Positions 13,919 to 14,125 of a stretch of DNA of 14,125 nt are shown piece after piece. Position numbers and translations under genes: made by a program. The stretch spans positions 1 to 14,125 of the forward strand of contig CAZFAJ010000069.1 in assembly GCA_964517005.1 (NCBI GenBank), given 5' to 3'. Positions within the stretch are counted from its first letter, which is position 1; every line of letters begins with the position of its first letter. The notes below the pieces were generated by a model. That model ran no database searches. It saw nothing but the letters and a program-made list of their open reading frames with translations, and was not told where the DNA came from. Source of the stretch: CAYVBJ01 sp964517005. GTDB lineage: Bacteria; Bacteroidota; Rhodothermia; Balneolales; Balneolaceae.

Positions 13919-14118
13919 TGGAACATCATGAAATTTTTCTCTGAGTCGAGGATGCTTCTTTCTACGCGCTTTATTGTTTTAACCGGATTTTCATTAGCTG
14001 AATAAATAATTGTGGGTTCAGTACAAGAAATAAAAACAAATGATATAGTAAGGAAACAATATACTCTCATAATTTTAATATGATTTTTGTAATTACGATA
14101 AGTCATTTTAAAATGCAT
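13900..14118 (-). CDS. N-terminal part of a split lipoprotein gene
   Basis: A 72-codon frame. The likely true start is the internal ATG at 14070 (residue 17), which gives a short signal peptide MRVYCFLTISFVFISC with a lipobox FISC (Cys32 counted from 14118). The mature start, CTEPTIIYSANENPVKTIKR and then VERSILDSEKNF, resembles the N-terminus of DUF6694-type lipoproteins (C-x-E-P-x-I-x-x-S). It then runs into unrelated codons and a TAG at 13900-13902. The continuation of the family lies in the -1 frame (13361-13918). A slippery heptamer A_AAT_TTC lies at 13930-13936, in this frame's register. Most likely it is a gene broken by an internal deletion. Confidence 0.5.
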   Translation of the reverse strand: MHFKMTYRNYKNHIKIMRVYCFLTISFVFISCTEPTIIYSANENPVKTIKRVERSILDSEKNFMMFQCDNLR

Positions 14119-14125
14119 AACATAT

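Noticed and set aside
1..14125. tRNA, rRNA, CRISPR arrays, insertion sequences and transposase genes
   Set aside because: I looked through the spacers and coding regions and saw no cloverleaf, regularly spaced repeats, transposase or terminal inverted repeats.

Overview
The window looks like chromosome from a Bacteroidota/Balneolota-type bacterium (Balneola or Gracilimonas relatives would fit). This rests on the style of the genes: a Tricorn-type S41 peptidase, a 6-bladed beta-propeller lipoprotein with the GRGPGE signature, several lipoprotein signal peptides, mostly weak or absent Shine-Dalgarno sequences, and moderate GC with AT-rich spacers. It is an inference from family recognition; no rRNA or other taxonomic marker is present.

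Layout. 1-2888 (+ strand): the 3' end of a Tricorn-like S41 protease, a stand-alone cyclic-nucleotide-binding-fold protein, a beta-propeller lipoprotein and a small two-helix membrane protein. 2905-4476 (- strand): a three-helix membrane protein whose C-terminus has LAS/M15-peptidase-like His/Asp/HxH residues, and a DUF456 membrane protein, separated by a 369-base spacer with a near-palindrome and a CTTCG-iterated element. 4892-7129 (+): an SLC12-type cation-chloride cotransporter homologue. 7208-10072 (-): two lipoproteins, one with a duplicated cupredoxin-like domain, the other joining a thioester-domain-like N-terminus to a ScyD/ScyE-like propeller and ending at a clear intrinsic terminator. 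10590-11930 (-): a homologue of cyclic 2,3-diphosphoglycerate synthetase. 12131-13318 (-): two tandem type II toxin-antitoxin modules, higBA then yefM-yoeB, with visible operator-like repeats. 13361-14118 (-): an AT-rich lipoprotein gene split into two frames.

The first 12 kb reads as ordinary chromosomal genes with mostly single-gene transcription units: envelope proteins, an ion transporter and a metabolic enzyme. The last 2 kb reads as an accessory patch with two addiction modules next to a damaged, AT-rich gene. No complete new multi-gene system is evident. The most unusual items are the thioester-like domain on a propeller lipoprotein, the LAS-like membrane protein, the duplicated cupredoxin-like lipoprotein in which only one copy keeps the metal-ligand pattern, the split lipoprotein gene with a slippery heptamer at its junction, and the two dispersed CTTCG-type elements. 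All family assignments come from reading the translations and motifs; no database search was possible.
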